Assembly: GCF_042453785.1 (NCBI RefSeq)
Contig: NC_091668.1
Span: 2,682,501-2,746,500, forward strand
Direction: 5' to 3'
DNA length: 64,000 nucleotides
From: Malus domestica
Taxonomy: Eukaryota > Streptophyta > Magnoliopsida > Rosales > Rosaceae
In this document: positions 20,319 to 32,935 of the stretch, piece after piece
Layout of the letters: the number at the start of each line of letters is the position of its first letter
How positions within the stretch are numbered: position 1 is the first letter of the stretch
Translations under genes and position numbers: made by a program
The notes under the pieces: generated by a model
Seen by the model: the letters and a program-made list of their open reading frames with translations, nothing else
What the model was told of the DNA's origin: nothing
Database searches by the model: none

Positions 20319-23300
20319 TCACTGAATTACATTACTCAGCAAACTGTTTGATGAAGGCGAGCTCTGATCGCTTAACCAAGTATTTTGAACAGAGACCGGT
20401 GAATTATGCTTGAACTTTTCGCTCGAATTAAAGCTACCGGCATCTCCACTCTGCAGTGCATTGACGCTTCTCAGTGATCGGGATTTGGTAATATTTAGAG
20501 GCTTTTCGCTCACGCTAGATGAAGAACAGCAAGAGGATCCGTCTGATGAAGCTGTGTATGTGTTTTCTTCTGAAGATGGCCATTTACTTAGCTTGATGAG
20601 CTCCAACTCGGCTGTCACTTCTATCATAGTTGGTCTCATGTCTCGTTGAAATGCAAGGCATCTGAATGCCAATTCGGCGACCTTATGAACCGACGAAAGG
20701 GGCCAAGCGTCATCCAAAAGGGGCTCCAGAAAAGGGTCTATGATCTCATTTAGACACCCCCTTCCTATTCTGTCAGTGGCTAGAGCCGCCAAGTTCACTT
20801 CATTCTGGGGGCGGGTAAAATCTACCGCTTTTAACCCTGTTATTATCTCGACAAGCACCACACCAAAGCTGTAGACATCGCTTTTATCGGAGAGATGGAA
20901 GTTCTGATGGTACTGAGGATCAAGATAACCCGGAGTCCCCTGTGGAGCCGTTGAAATGTGGGAGGTTTCGGCCATCCCAAGCCTCGAAAGGCCAAAATCA
21001 GCGACTTTGGATTTGAACTTGCAGTCCAAAAGAATGTTGCTCGACTTGATGTCTCTGTGGTATATCGGAGGCTTAACAGCCGAGTGGAGATGGGATATTG
21101 CTTTCGCAGTTTCAGCGGCAATGGTCAGGCGTGTGAGCCAAGAAAGTCCTTCCCCTCTCTCTCTTTGCAAATGCTGACACAATGTCCCATTCCCCATGAA
21201 CTCGTACACAAGAATCTGCTCACCACGTTCAATGGAGCAACCTAATAACCGGACTAAATTCGGGTGCCTTACCGATGAAATGAGCTTGATCTCGTTCATG
21301 ACTTGGTCAATGCTTTCATGTCCTCTGTGTTTAATTCTCTTTATGGCAACCCATTCGTCGTGGAGTTTTCCTGCGTAAACTGTTCCATAAGCTCCGGTTC
21401 CCAGCCTTTGCTTGTCTGAGAAGCTATTCGTGGCTTTTTCGATTTCTTTGTAGGAGTAGAAGGGAATGTTGCAGTTGCCAGTAGCTTCGGACAGAAGGCG
21501 TTTCGTGGAGTGTCTCGCTTTCAGCTTGGATTGCCGCCGGATGAAGCAGCATATCAGAGCCAGACTGATCATTAAAGAAGCTCCAACAAACACAGCTGAG
21601 AAAAGAAAAATTCCCGGATTAAAAACGAATATATATTCCCCTCCTGGTAGAATATCGTTGTATAAAACAAAAGACCGCTATAGTGTTCGACATTAATTAG
21701 TTAAAAGAAGAGTTAATCGGCTACCTCCAATCAAAACGATGAACCTGGTCTTTCCTCCACATTCTCCAGACAAGTATTTTGCAGGGTTGCATGTCGATGA
21801 GACTGTTAATTTACAGATCACAAATCACAGAGTTAAACCTTGCATTTGTAAAGATTGTTGTTTCACATTCTCATATACAAGAATTAATCTGCTGTTAGAC
21901 AAATTTAGAGGTCGTTTGATAATCATTTTGTTTTCGTTTTTTAGTTTTCACTTTTTTAAAAAACTGAAAACAAAATAGTTATCAAATGACTCTCAAAACT
22001 TAAGCCCAAAATTTGAAACTCAAGAAGGTAGTTTTCAATTTTTGGATTTTTATTTTTTTGAAAACTGAAAGTAGTTACCAAATGATATTTCAATTTTTTT
22101 TAAAATTAAAATCTAAAAATGAAATAATTATCAAACTATCTTTACAAAATAAACAATGAGAATAACAGTTTTTCCAAGTTACGTAGGAGATGATCGATTT
22201 AGGATATAAAATGAATATGAATCTGTTGAATGTTGATCAACTTAGAATTGTCCTATGTATTTGAGAAATTTTTGTGTGTGCGGGTCAACATCCATAGAAT
22301 TACTAATTTCTGTTTTATTATACAAGCAGATGACATCGTTAATATGTCACATATACATATATTAATAGGTTGAAAACACTACTTGATAATATTTAATACA
22401 ATGACACCACCTAAATTATCAGATGACAAATGTAACTCTGAGTTTTCTTCAAGTTTGCAAAATGCAGCTGACTTGGTGACCATTCCCTCTTTTTCGAAGG
22501 GTGAGGCGACAACCTCGTTCTTTGGCCACACCAAAAATGGACATCATAGTTTAGGTCTACCAAACTCTGAGTAGACTTACTTATGCTTCTTAGTATGTCG
22601 CTGTGACATCTCATAAAATGTAGGCAAATGTTTCTCGAGCAAAAAGCTTTCGTGGCCCTTTTAAATAATTAAGGTCATTGCAATTCTTAAACACATAGGT
22701 TAGAGAATCAAACTTATCTACTCAATGACTAAAAGATGATTAAAGTCCCATCTAACTCAGTGTATTAGGTGAAACAAACCCATCCTGAGGAGACCTATGG
22801 GGTCATCTTATCTCTTTATTTTTATTTTTCTTTATTTTGAGTCTGAGTCCAATAATATCTCTTTCTTTTTCTTAAACAAGCTGAAAACAAAAAAAAGAAA
22901 AAGAAAAATAACGACAAGTTTGATAACGTGAGTTTGTAACTATGTAGAGCATTAAAGTGATTGAGTGTATGAAGAATGATTTAGAATGGTTACATGATTC
23001 ATTATCCTCATTCAAAGTCGATCCAAACACGCCCTAAACTTTTGTGTTAATGGGAAAACCCCACCACCAATAAATGGGTAGCAATTCACACCTTGACAAA
23101 GAAAAAAAAGAAAAAAACAACAATGATGGACCAGTCCCACAAATTGAGTCCGCATAATGTTGTGGATTGCAGGTGCATTTCAGGGCCCAGTCCCACAAAT
23201 TGACTGTTAGTTAAATATTTAACTTCCCTCAAAATAGTAAAACCATCACACAACAACATATTATCGTGATATTTTTCTTTACTTGTAAATAAAAAATTTT

Positions 23301-24844
23301 AAATTTGATTCTCATTAATTTGATTTATTGTGTGGCTGACCAAAATCTCTACCTTTGAGTGTATTTTATTTTCATTATATATATTAAAAAAATGTTATGC
23401 AAAAATAATGCATATTCTAATATGGCTGCTATATAAGCAAATATAATATTGTTACAAATTCAAAATAATGCATACAAAAATGCAATAAAATAATTCCTTT
23501 GCTTGTTTCTTAGTGTGCTGTTCTTATGCTACTATCTCACCTAACGATATCTATAGAAAGCAAATTTGTATCTAAGTTCATGGACTTTTTGTATTACGGT
23601 GGCCTGTGATCCCAAAAATATGAGTCAAAGAATATTAGGTAGGACCCTAAGCATGCATTGGATTGTTTTAATTGGTTGGCCTTTATCTTTTTTGTTTTAT
23701 CGATTAAGACGATTTTGACATATGAATTGAAAATATTTTAGATGCTACAGTTAGAATATACGATTATGAAATAAAAGCTCGGGTCAAAAGTTATAGATGA
23801 CAACCTAAGTAAACTTGAAAAGAGGCTATAAGAAAAGATATAGAGTACTTAGAACTAACAAAAGATTTAGTACAAAACCAAACGTAGTGGCGTTCTAGAA
23901 TTCATACAGTCGACACCATCTGGTATAATAAAGCTTGTTGTTTGTTGTTAGTGCATGGCTAAGTTATTTTCGTCTATTTTACTTTTGATACATCCATGAT
24001 TCACCATGGATGAGTTGAAAAAGAATGATCAAATGAGCAAGAAGGATAAGTAATTAAGCAGAAGTAATCAATTAGTAATTAAGCATTAATTAAGCAGATG
24101 TAATCAATAATTACCTTTCCTGCAGCCTAACCCAGCAACGTATCCATCTCCATCAAACCCCTCCTTGCAGTTGCATCTATACCCTTCTGTCCCATTTGGC
24201 GATACGACCGTCGTACAATTGGCGTTCTTATCACACCCGCAAGTTCCCTCAAGCCACCACTCTAACTCCACCACTTCCACCTCCAGCAACAGCGGCGTCG
24301 AGCTATTCAAAAGTTGCGGCGACGGCGCCGAAATCGACGACAGCAAGAACTTGCAGTCCTTCTGCTCGACGCTCCCAAAGTTCAGAAATTGGACATCCTT
24401 TCTGGCCTCGGCGTAGCAGCTGAGGCTGCTGTTGGCGCTGCAGTTGGGTGGCGCGTCGAACCGCGCCTGCACCAGAATGTTGGGAATCTCGCAGCTGCTG
24501 GACGGCCTACCGTCCGTACAGTTCTGTAAAAGAATCGCGTTTCGTGACGTCGGGGCGTAGTTCCGGCTGTACAGGTGGAGGAGGGTGTGGAGGGGGCGGT
24601 TGCAACGGCTCTGGAGGTTGATTCTTATGCTGTCCTGGGTAATGGACTGGATTGGAAACTCCCCGATTGCGAATCCGCTGTTTGGAGTGCAGTTAAGCTG
24701 GATTTCGCAGCCCGATGAGAACCCGAAGGGGTACTGAATCGGGATGGGACCGAAACTCGGGCACGATTGGTTGCAGTGATTTGCTGCATGGATGGTGAGT
24801 AGTGGAAAAACAAGTACGGATAAAATTAGGGTGAAATAACTCAT
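20319..24844 (-). CDS. wall-associated receptor kinase-like 14 (WAKL14-like)
   Basis: Three exons, 24844-24115, 21802-21725 and 21595-20319, join in phase to 694 residues (GGAAAG|GTAATT...AACAG|TCTCATC; ATTGGAG|GTAGCC...TTCTCAG|CTGTG). A signal peptide (1-20) precedes a Cys-rich galacturonan-binding GUB_WAK region with many N-glycosylation sites and an EGF-like CGCDKNANC...GYRCNCKEGFDGDGY (~203-240). A transmembrane helix around 264-289 follows. The cytoplasmic Ser/Thr/Tyr-type kinase has GTGAYGTVYAG (from 335), Lys355, Glu371, HRDIKSSNILLD (Asp451) and DFG Asp469, so it should be active. The Ser-rich C-tail follows. Function inferred from family: plasma-membrane sensing of cell-wall pectin. 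The 2.3-kb intron 1 is AT-rich with low-complexity repeats. Confidence 0.94.
21803..24114 (-). other. intron 1 of the WAKL14-like gene
   Basis: 2,312 bp, GT..AG. 21905-22140 contains AAAACTGAAAAC-type inverted words, likely an old MITE. A 63-codon frame at 22383-22574 has no recognisable motif. Confidence 0.75.
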
Positions 24845-25702
24845 ACCAAGTACGTAACAAAATCACAAGGTTTCTAAATCTGGTGCTTGGAAAATTGAAT
24901 GCGTGAGCTTTTGGTTCTTCAACAAATGAATTTCCAGCTTTCAGAATACGATCTAATCTGCCGGCTTTTCAAATATGATCTAATCCGTGAACCAAACGAC
25001 ACTCTTATAGGAGAAAACGAGAGTGCGACAAGGAGCGGACTTCATAGCTTTCACACTAGGGTATATGACACGGGTCTTGCCTTGGTGTTTTTCATGAGAA
25101 AAAGAAATAGGCGTTACCAAATAACAAGACAATTCGTTTTGAATCTTGGAATGAAAATTTGGTTTGAGACACGAGACAAAGGAGGATTAGTGATGATAAT
25201 TAATCTTTGTTTATACTAACGGGCCAAAATGAAAAGTTAAAAATCACGCTTGTGAAGTGGATTTATGATTGCTCACTTTTAAAAAGAAAGAAAAAGGAAA
25301 ATGGGGACACAACAAAAAATAATGAAGGTACAAATTTGATTCAAATTTAAATGTAAGGAGACGAGCATGCTTCTTTGACTAGCTAGTCTAACTTATATAT
25401 ACTAGAATACGTATATTTACAATTAAGCAATGTATTAAAGTAATCATATATAGAAGATTTAATCAAGGAAGATATGCGCCAATGACGATATTTCATAAAC
25501 CCAACAAAGGAAAGCTAATATTTCAAATTTGTTTTTTATACAACGATATATTTACATTAAGAGGTGAAAAAATTAATTGATATCGAACTTACTATGTATG
25601 AGATTAAAACTTAAAATTTCTCAATTACAAATGAAAAATAAAATCATTATATATTACACTAAGTGACACTAATATTTCAACTTTGTACATATTAACTGCG
25701 GT
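24845..25702. other. 5' flank of the WAKL14-like gene
   Basis: The 106-codon plus-strand frame at 24899-25219 resembles nothing known to me and lies in the promoter. No other feature. Confidence 0.35.
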
Positions 25703-25711
25703 CTTGTTTAC

Positions 25712-25908
25712 GAACCTAGATTCTCTTCGGATCCCCAAAAACTGAGTTTAAGGATCAAGTGATTCAGACCGTTGAAATTCGATCCAAAAGCTACAAACAG
25801 GGAGACCTTTTAAAATTATAATAATTGTAGTCGTTAAATCAAATTTCAACGGTTCAAATCATTTGATCCTTAGCTCAGATTTTTTGAGTTCGGATAGGAT
25901 CTAGGTTC
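25712..25908. mobile_element. Mutator-like MITE with perfect 9-bp target duplication
   Basis: CTTGTTTAC flanks both sides (25703-25711, 25909-25917). The ends are inverted GAACCTAGAT, and most of the 197-bp element folds back on itself (AAGGATCAAGTGATTCAGACC / inverted AAGGATCAAATGATTTGAACC). The 9-bp duplication suggests Mutator-type mobilisation. Confidence 0.85.
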
Positions 25909-25921
25909 CTTGTTTACTATC

Positions 25922-25989
25922 AAAGCAGATATTTGATAATTTCTCCAAAAAAAAAAAAAAAAAAAAAAAAAAAGCAGATATTTGATAAT
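25922..25989 (+). mobile_element. poly(A)-only retroinsertion between 19-bp direct repeats
   Basis: AAAGCAGATATTTGATAAT occurs at 25922-25940 and again at 25971-25989 (16 bp if the shared A run is excluded). Between them are TTCTCC and an A run that totals about 27 A. This is the shape expected for an extremely 5'-truncated LINE or SINE insertion that left only its tail and a target duplication. Confidence 0.75.
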
Positions 25990-28345
25990 CCCAACAAAGG
26001 AAAAGCCAATGCCCCGAAAATAGGGGGATATGACAATACATGCAAAGAGGATCCCACACTAATAATACGAGGGCAACATCTTGGTGTTGACCCTAACTAT
26101 TTATATCCTTTACAAGCCCAAATCACCTATATCTTGAAAATTTTATAAGTAGAATTCGAAAATGTTGATATGTTTTATTATTCGAATAAAATAATAACAT
26201 TATGACAACACGTGATGAGTACAGAATAAAAACTTAAAATCCTATCAACACACATATAAAAACTAAAAACAACTAAAACAGAAACCTTTTTTTCAAATAC
26301 ATATTTTGAAAATTCATAAATCCTATATATAAGTATGTACATCTCAGCTTAAATAGAAGAAATAATGCATATTTGAGTCAAATGACAAAAAGTCAATGAG
26401 CTGAAATTTTAATCATATGATTCTCAGCAGCTATGATTGTTCTTCTTTTTTCTTTGGCAATAAATCTTTGCTTTCATGACCATCAATCTTTACAGATGAC
26501 TATAGCCTTAGTTGGGGAAATGAGATCTACTACAGATCTTTGGGTCAGAAGCTCGTGAATCGAGAAATCAAAAGAGAGAAAAAATAAATTTGGTTTATTT
26601 AAATTTTTAAGTTTTTGTGAATAAAATTAGTGGAATGAGTTAATAAGGATCGTAAAATTAAAACGAGTAGTCTAGATTTCTCGTTAACAGACTATAAACG
26701 TAAAGATCAATAATGGATGTCATTGGGCGTAGGTGACTGCCTGTGGAAGTGGACTCTTCACCTTTGGACTTCGAAAATTAAATAACGTATATTATAATGT
26801 ACGATCATATAATTTAACACCAATTTGCTATTACTTCTCGGAACCGTAGCATTTGTAATGCACACGCAATTTGACCAACAAAATTTAGTGGCTTATTATT
26901 CCCAATCCCATATACCTTGACTGTTTGAGGATTTGGTTTAACTTAAAATAATATTAATAATGAATCACTTTTTTTCTTAGCACTACAAAATTAGAGTTGA
27001 TGTTTTACTAATATATTTAGATCCGACATGTTTAACGAGTTATATAAGATAATCTAAACATCAGTTAATCAAACTTATTCACTAATCCAGTCATCAACAA
27101 TAGGGACGCTAATGAACAGAAAGAAGAAAACAATTAAAAGGATAAAAAAAACAATACTATTGCAGAATTATTGTTTTGAATATGTAGCTTTCATTTCATT
27201 CATGGCCTATTCTCTTCGTGATCTAATTTGTCTCAGTTGGTGTTTCTAGAATCTCACATTTGTTTATGTTAGAATATAATTTGTCTTTAAAATATTAGGT
27301 CACGAGAGTAACAGTAGTTATGCTAATTCCGTGATTCGAAGTAAATTATGGATATATATATATATAATCAACAGCTTGAGCCTTGAGATATATGAGACAG
27401 CCTATCAAATTATTAACCACCTAATGCAAAGTCTTGCAGCTCCTTCTGGATATAATGTAACCTAGATTTACTTTTAATAAAAAAAATCCAATCATATATA
27501 GTAGATAAGAATACATAGGGCACTTGACAAAACTTGAAAGATATAATTGTTGCAAATAGTAACGATGAGAAAAAAAAATTAGTGTATCAACGCAAGTGTG
27601 TAGTTATGAATGTCGAAATATCATTATTTGTTCTTGTTTTGAAATTTTAACCAATAAATTAAAACGTAATTATATATATTTTTCTAATAAAAGGGGATCA
27701 ATTGGTGGATTCGCCACGACAGTTCACATTTTTGGAGGCTGGAAAAACTCACAAAAGCATTTCAGCCTCTACTTAACCACCATCGTGTAATTCATCAGCC
27801 CCAATAATTGAATCCAGAACATATCGTGTGCAATACGAGCCTAAAATTTGTTCCCAACAGCTGAGCCACTCTGTGGTGGTAGTAAATAAAAAAGCAAAAC
27901 GTCACCTTTTTCCTTTTTTGTTAGACTATACAAGATGAACTTTAGGAACTTGGTGAGAAGCATCATCGGGAAGTTGAGGAGGGTTTGATCTGGCAACTTA
28001 ACTGATACAATTCAACTGATTATTATACAGCAGAAGTGGACCACTATAACGTTTGATCAACATTAAAAATGTGAGGTAGTTGAAGCTAGTGAATAACATT
28101 AAAAATGTGAGATGATTGAAGCTAGTGAATAAGTACGTTAAAGTAGGAACGATAGTCCGTGATTCTTGCAATTAAATTTGTTTAACCTAGCAACTTGGCA
28201 CGTTCATCATATAAATTATAAACGTCAATGGATTCCACCAACTATTTAGACTATAAATTAACTAAATTATAAGTTCAAGGATGCTTCTTAATAATATGAT
28301 CGAAATAAGAAGAATATTAGGGCTCTTGTTTTAGTTTTACTTTAC
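25990..28345. other. intergenic, no gene seen
   Basis: AT-rich. Short (TA)n near 27353-27365. GTGAATAACATTAAAAATGTGAG-type words repeat near 28055-28130. No coding or structured feature supported. Confidence 0.4.
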
Positions 28346-28837
28346 CTACACTAGTACAAAAACACACTTGAGCGACGGAGCAAATTATGTTGCGCAAGGA
28401 CATTTTGCGCAATGTTGACAACTAAGCATCACGCAAGGACATTTTGCGCGACGGGACTTTGAACGACGAAGCATTCTGTCGCGCAAAATTGTTTAGCGCA
28501 ACTAATGTGTACCTTCGTCGTGCAATGTTGGGAAAAAAGCAGTAAAATTCTTGGTTTAACGCTAGAAAATTGTGCAACAGACCACCCACGTCACGCAAAT
28601 AGTCTTTGCGCAACGGTGAACCAAAACGTCATGCAAAGGCCATTTGCGCGATGCTGTTGGTCCATCGCGCAAATTTTTGGCGCCAAACCAAGACTTTACC
28701 ACTTTTTTCCCAACATTGCGCGATGAAGGTACACCTTCGTTGCGCTAAACAATTTTGAGCGATGGACCGTCGAAAAATTTCAAAATATATATAAAAAAGT
28801 TTGACGGTTGGATCGTTACATACAAGTTTGTCCCGTT

Positions 28838-29509
28838 ACATAATCTTTGAATGTTTTTTTTTGCGATTTTTGACATATACGATCTCGAAGTATATACAAA
28901 CAAGTTTGATGGTTGGATCGTTGAAACTAGTTTCGTAGAATGCGTATCACATCAAAACGATACATTCACTAACAATTAGAGTTTATTTTATACTTTCATT
29001 AAGTATAACATAAGATTTCACTAGTGTAAATATTTTAAATTGCAGATCGAATTCATTCATTGTATTCATATAAGGTCAAGGAGTGTAATTGTAAAAAATC
29101 ATCAAAATTAGAGTTAAAATAACCGTTATATCATGATTTTTCGTTTATAACCGTCGAAATTTTTTGTCCCATTACATAATATTTGAATGTTTGTTTTTTG
29201 CGATTTTTGACATATGTGATCTCGAAGTATATACAAACAAGTTTGATGGTTGGATCGTTGAAACTAGTTTCGTAAAATGCGTATCACATCAAAACAATAG
29301 ATTCACTAATAATTAGAGTTTATTTTATATTTTCATTAAGTATAACATAAAATTCCACTAGTGTAAATATTTTAAATTGCAGATCGAAATCATTCATTGT
29401 ATTCATATTGGGTCAAGGAGTGTAGCTGTAAAAAATCATCAAGTCGGAGTTAAAATAACCGTTAAATCGTGATTTTTCATTTATAACCATTGAAAAGTTT
29501 TGTCCCGTT
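28838..29509 (+). repeat. two tandem ~336-bp repeats inside the CACTA element
   Basis: ACATAAT(C/A)TTTGAATGTTT starts at 28838 and 29174, and the same unit starts a third time at 29510 but is cut after about 11 bp by an unrelated sequence. Units share GATCTCGAAGTATATACAAA and AGATCGAA(T/A)TCATTCATTG. Confidence 0.85.
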
Positions 29510-29519
29510 ACATAATCTT

Positions 29520-29860
29520 TGTGACACGCCTCGATCCCAATGTCCGTGGGACATCTGGATGGTCACGTACTGGCTGACACTCGAGGGTGACGAAAGCCAT
29601 TTATTGAATGCAAATGTTGGGAACAAGAAATAAATAAGACCTATAAATTTAAAAATAATGAATATGCAAGTGAGGAACGTGTTCAGAGCATACAACTAAC
29701 TAGAACACTAAAAGAAATAGTATAAAATTGAATGAATAAAAGAATGGGTCCTACACTGAGAGGACTCGAAGATGCCGATGTGGTAGTGCCTTAACGCTGG
29801 GATCGTACGTCTCGAATCTAAATCCTGAGAAGGCGCAAAACAAACATGAGTGGACCAAAT

Positions 29861-29924
<64 letters not shown>

Positions 29925-31375
29925 AAAATAGCAACATACTAACCTCCAAAGTTTTATGAAAACTATAGCATAATAAGTGATAGGTTTCTCCGAAAACCCT
30001 AGCATGCCATAAAACATCTCATAAAGCATATCTCGTATATAGTGTGCTAAATAGTGGTATCAAATAATAATATATCCCGGCCCAATGCATGCTCCCAAGT
30101 CTTTGCGCCCTTAGCCAGAGATTATTTCTCCCAGCCCAATGTCTGCTCCATGTCCCTCAGCCCGAAGTCAGGGATTATTTCTCCCAGCTCATAGCCAACA
30201 CCATGTCCTTGCCCCTGGAGAAATAGTGACCACTAGATACACACAAAACATTGAACATAAACCTTCCAAACATAGGTACATATATCTCAAAATCAGCTTC
30301 ATAGTATAAAATCATCCATTATCTATACTATAAAGAAGTGTGTGAAAACATGCTCTAAATAGTATATCATCATCCATCAGATACCTTACAAGAACATGGG
30401 TTCGATAGAAAATATGGTATTCCAAAATAAGCTCAGTATAACATGATAATCAATTTCTCATAAAACGTTCACAAAATGTATTCAGTAAATCATGCTTTTC
30501 ATGTATGCATTTCTACTATTAAAACATGCATTTTAGAAGGGGTCCACTCACATATACTTCGTCGTAGAAGAGTCGTATGAAATAGGAACAACGGAATCGC
30601 CGCTAGAAATTGCACCTAAGCACATAAATAGTACAATTAACAAAACTATACTTAAACAATTTAATTTGGGAGAACGGACGTCAGAAACGGGTCAAAGACG
30701 TCGAAATTAGCCTAGGAGGGGTCCCTGACGAAACCCGAAAAATCAACCAAAAGTCAATATTGACAATTGACCGTTGATCGGTCAAAGTCAAAGCTAATAG
30801 TTGACCGGTCAAAGTCAAAGTTGACAGTTGACCGGGTCAAAATCAATATGTCTGGGTCGGGTCAAAGTCAACCGGGTCAAAGGGTTGGGCCTAAAGGGTG
30901 GATCCAAGGGTTTAAAGGATTTGGGCTTTAAGCCCGGCCCATTGTAAAAGGGTTTTGGGGTTTAAATAAAAAGGGATTTAGGTTAGGCTTTGCAAGGCTT
31001 AGGCCTTTGGACATTTAGGCTCTGGGTTTGGGTCAAATGGGTTAGGTAACTCAGCCCAAAGGCCTGGGTTGAGGGTGGTTTTCAGGCAACCATTTGGTCG
31101 GTTTTTGGGTTGATTTTCCAAGGCTCATAACTTCTTCGTTACTCAACCAAATCAAGTGATTAAAAAATGAAAGTTGTAGTACTCGATGAGATGAAGAGAA
31201 TGATATCTCTCACGACGGCTAACTCGTCGTGATTTGGCCGGAAAATGCCTCGAAAGGGGCGGTGCTCGTTGAAAATTTTGGAAAAACTACTCTGAGTTAT
31301 TTGTCTGCTATTCACATGTATACACAACTTAAAACAAGCTTCGATCTAACCCTAAAACATGTCCCAAGGGTTTTT
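29520..31375. other. unidentified insert in the CACTA element, possibly LTR-type
   Basis: Starts TGTGACACGCCTCGATCCCA, LTR-like, where it breaks the third tandem repeat. It contains a ~60-bp (TA)n tract (29862-29921) and a GGTCAAAGTCAA-rich zone (about 30777-30870). No second end or duplication could be placed, so its nature is open. Confidence 0.4.
29862..29921 (+). repeat. (TA)n microsatellite, about 60 bp
   Basis: Uninterrupted alternating TA, inside the CACTA element. Confidence 0.95.
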
Positions 31376-31515
31376 GTCACATCCCAAACTGGCCTATTGG
31401 TAGCACGATATTGTCCACTTTGAGTCCCGACCATGCCTTCACGGTTTTGTTTCTGGAAACTCATACGAGAACTTCTTAGTAAGTCACCCACCTAAGATTG
31501 CTCTTGCCCGAACTC
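31376..31515 (-). repeat. Cassandra-type LTR fragment
   Basis: TTGTCACATCCCAAACTGGCC...GATATTGTCCACTTTG...CACGGTTTTGTTTCTGGAAACTC...AAGTCACCCACC matches the end half of the Cassandra LTR at 17418-17700 with many substitutions. It stops in the 5S-like segment. Lies within the CACTA element. Confidence 0.75.
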
Positions 31516-31519
31516 CGGC

Positions 31520-32935
31520 CCCGTTGTGAGGAAGAATTAGTTCCGATATGTGCTCTTCAAGTACAGCCCCAAACCTATTCAAGTCTATTTGTTTCTCATG
31601 TCAGTTTATGCTTTTTGTTTCTGGATTGTGCTGCATTTGAGTAATGATTGAGTTGCGAGAGCTCGATCTCTGTTTGGAAGTTGGTAATTTGAAATAATTG
31701 GGGCTATTGGTGCCATTTCGTTGTTGAAAAATGCAAATTTTAACTGTTTGGTGGTCTGAATTATGTTAATGGTGAGTTGGGAATATTTGAATTTGGTGAT
31801 TAAAGTATTTTTTGAGCAGTTTCCAATTACTAAGACTGGTATTTTGAAAGAATGGGGATACTTGGTGGCATTGTGCTCACCTATAGGAGTCTATCTTGTA
31901 TGCTTATACATACAATTTTCTTGATGATGAATGAGAATTATCCTTCCCTATTATCGACAGCAAGTCATTTTTATTGGTGGACTGTCTGATGGTTTTCTGG
32001 CAACAGAGTATGTAACACTGCTTGTTAACGTTATTTTGAAGAGAAGTGATATTTTGTCTTCCATCACCAATGCTTGTTTGTGTGACTAGATTGCATTGTA
32101 TGTATGATTTTCACTCACAGCGGTTTTCTTCATTTAATAAAAGCAAGTTCACTGAATAATGTTGTGAGGTGCTTAAAGAAAATTTTGATAATGTGTTATT
32201 CCTTTCATATCTTTCTTTTATGTGATTTACATATACTTGGAACCTCTTGCAATTGCTATGGACAAAGAGAAATGGTCACTTGTTCAACCACTCGTCATCT
32301 TCATACAGTGGATATGGCACTTCCAGCTTGAAACAAGTAACTATTCAACCAATCCCTTGCTTTATTTTACAGGTTCTTGATTCCTGCACCGTTTCCTGTG
32401 TTTTTTGTAGGGTACGGTAAACAACATATCCTTGCAAGTTGCAAGACAGTTAGTTTTACTTGGATTGTATCTATATGTTTTAAAGGATCCATGGTGACTG
32501 GCCTGGACCTTTCATCAAGTTTAGTTTATTACATGTTTAAGCTTTCTGTCAGGTTTGTGTTGATTGCCTTTAGACTTGAGCTTCTAAAGTTAATGAGAGC
32601 ACTCATCGTGTTACTTTTTGATGCATTTAATTAGAATACTATGTTTTTGGTTATGACTCTAGGATATTGTACATTACATGCGCGCAAATGCTGCATGCTC
32701 CCAAGCGGTTCGTGCTGCCATTCTTCAGTTAGTGCCCTTTCCATACTCTGGTTCTACTTTCCATACTCATCGTGTTATAACATCGGGATTTGGAGGATGA
32801 GCATGATCTTACTGGCCTTACAAATGTTCAGCCTCGAAATCCCAATGCTAACACCTGATCTTGCTCCACCTTTGACCTCCCAACCACTTCGCCCAGTCGA
32901 TACCTAGTAGCCTGATGCATCAAATCTAGATGACT
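31520..32935 (+). pseudogene. possible captured host-gene fragment(s), unidentified
   Basis: This stretch has lower AT content and T-rich intron-like spacers. One exon-like piece ends GGCACTTCCAGCTTGAAACA at a GTAACT donor (near 32337), followed by a T-rich CTTTATTTTACAG acceptor (near 32371). A further open stretch near 32663-32805 includes DIVHYMRANAACSQAVRAAI, then shifts frame near 32800. No family was recognised. It may be host sequence captured by the transposon, or the remains of another element. Confidence 0.35.

Noticed and set aside
24899-25219. 106-codon plus-strand frame upstream of the WAKL14-like gene
   Set aside because: No recognisable domain, no promoter context, and it lies in the divergent 5' flank of a confirmed minus-strand gene.
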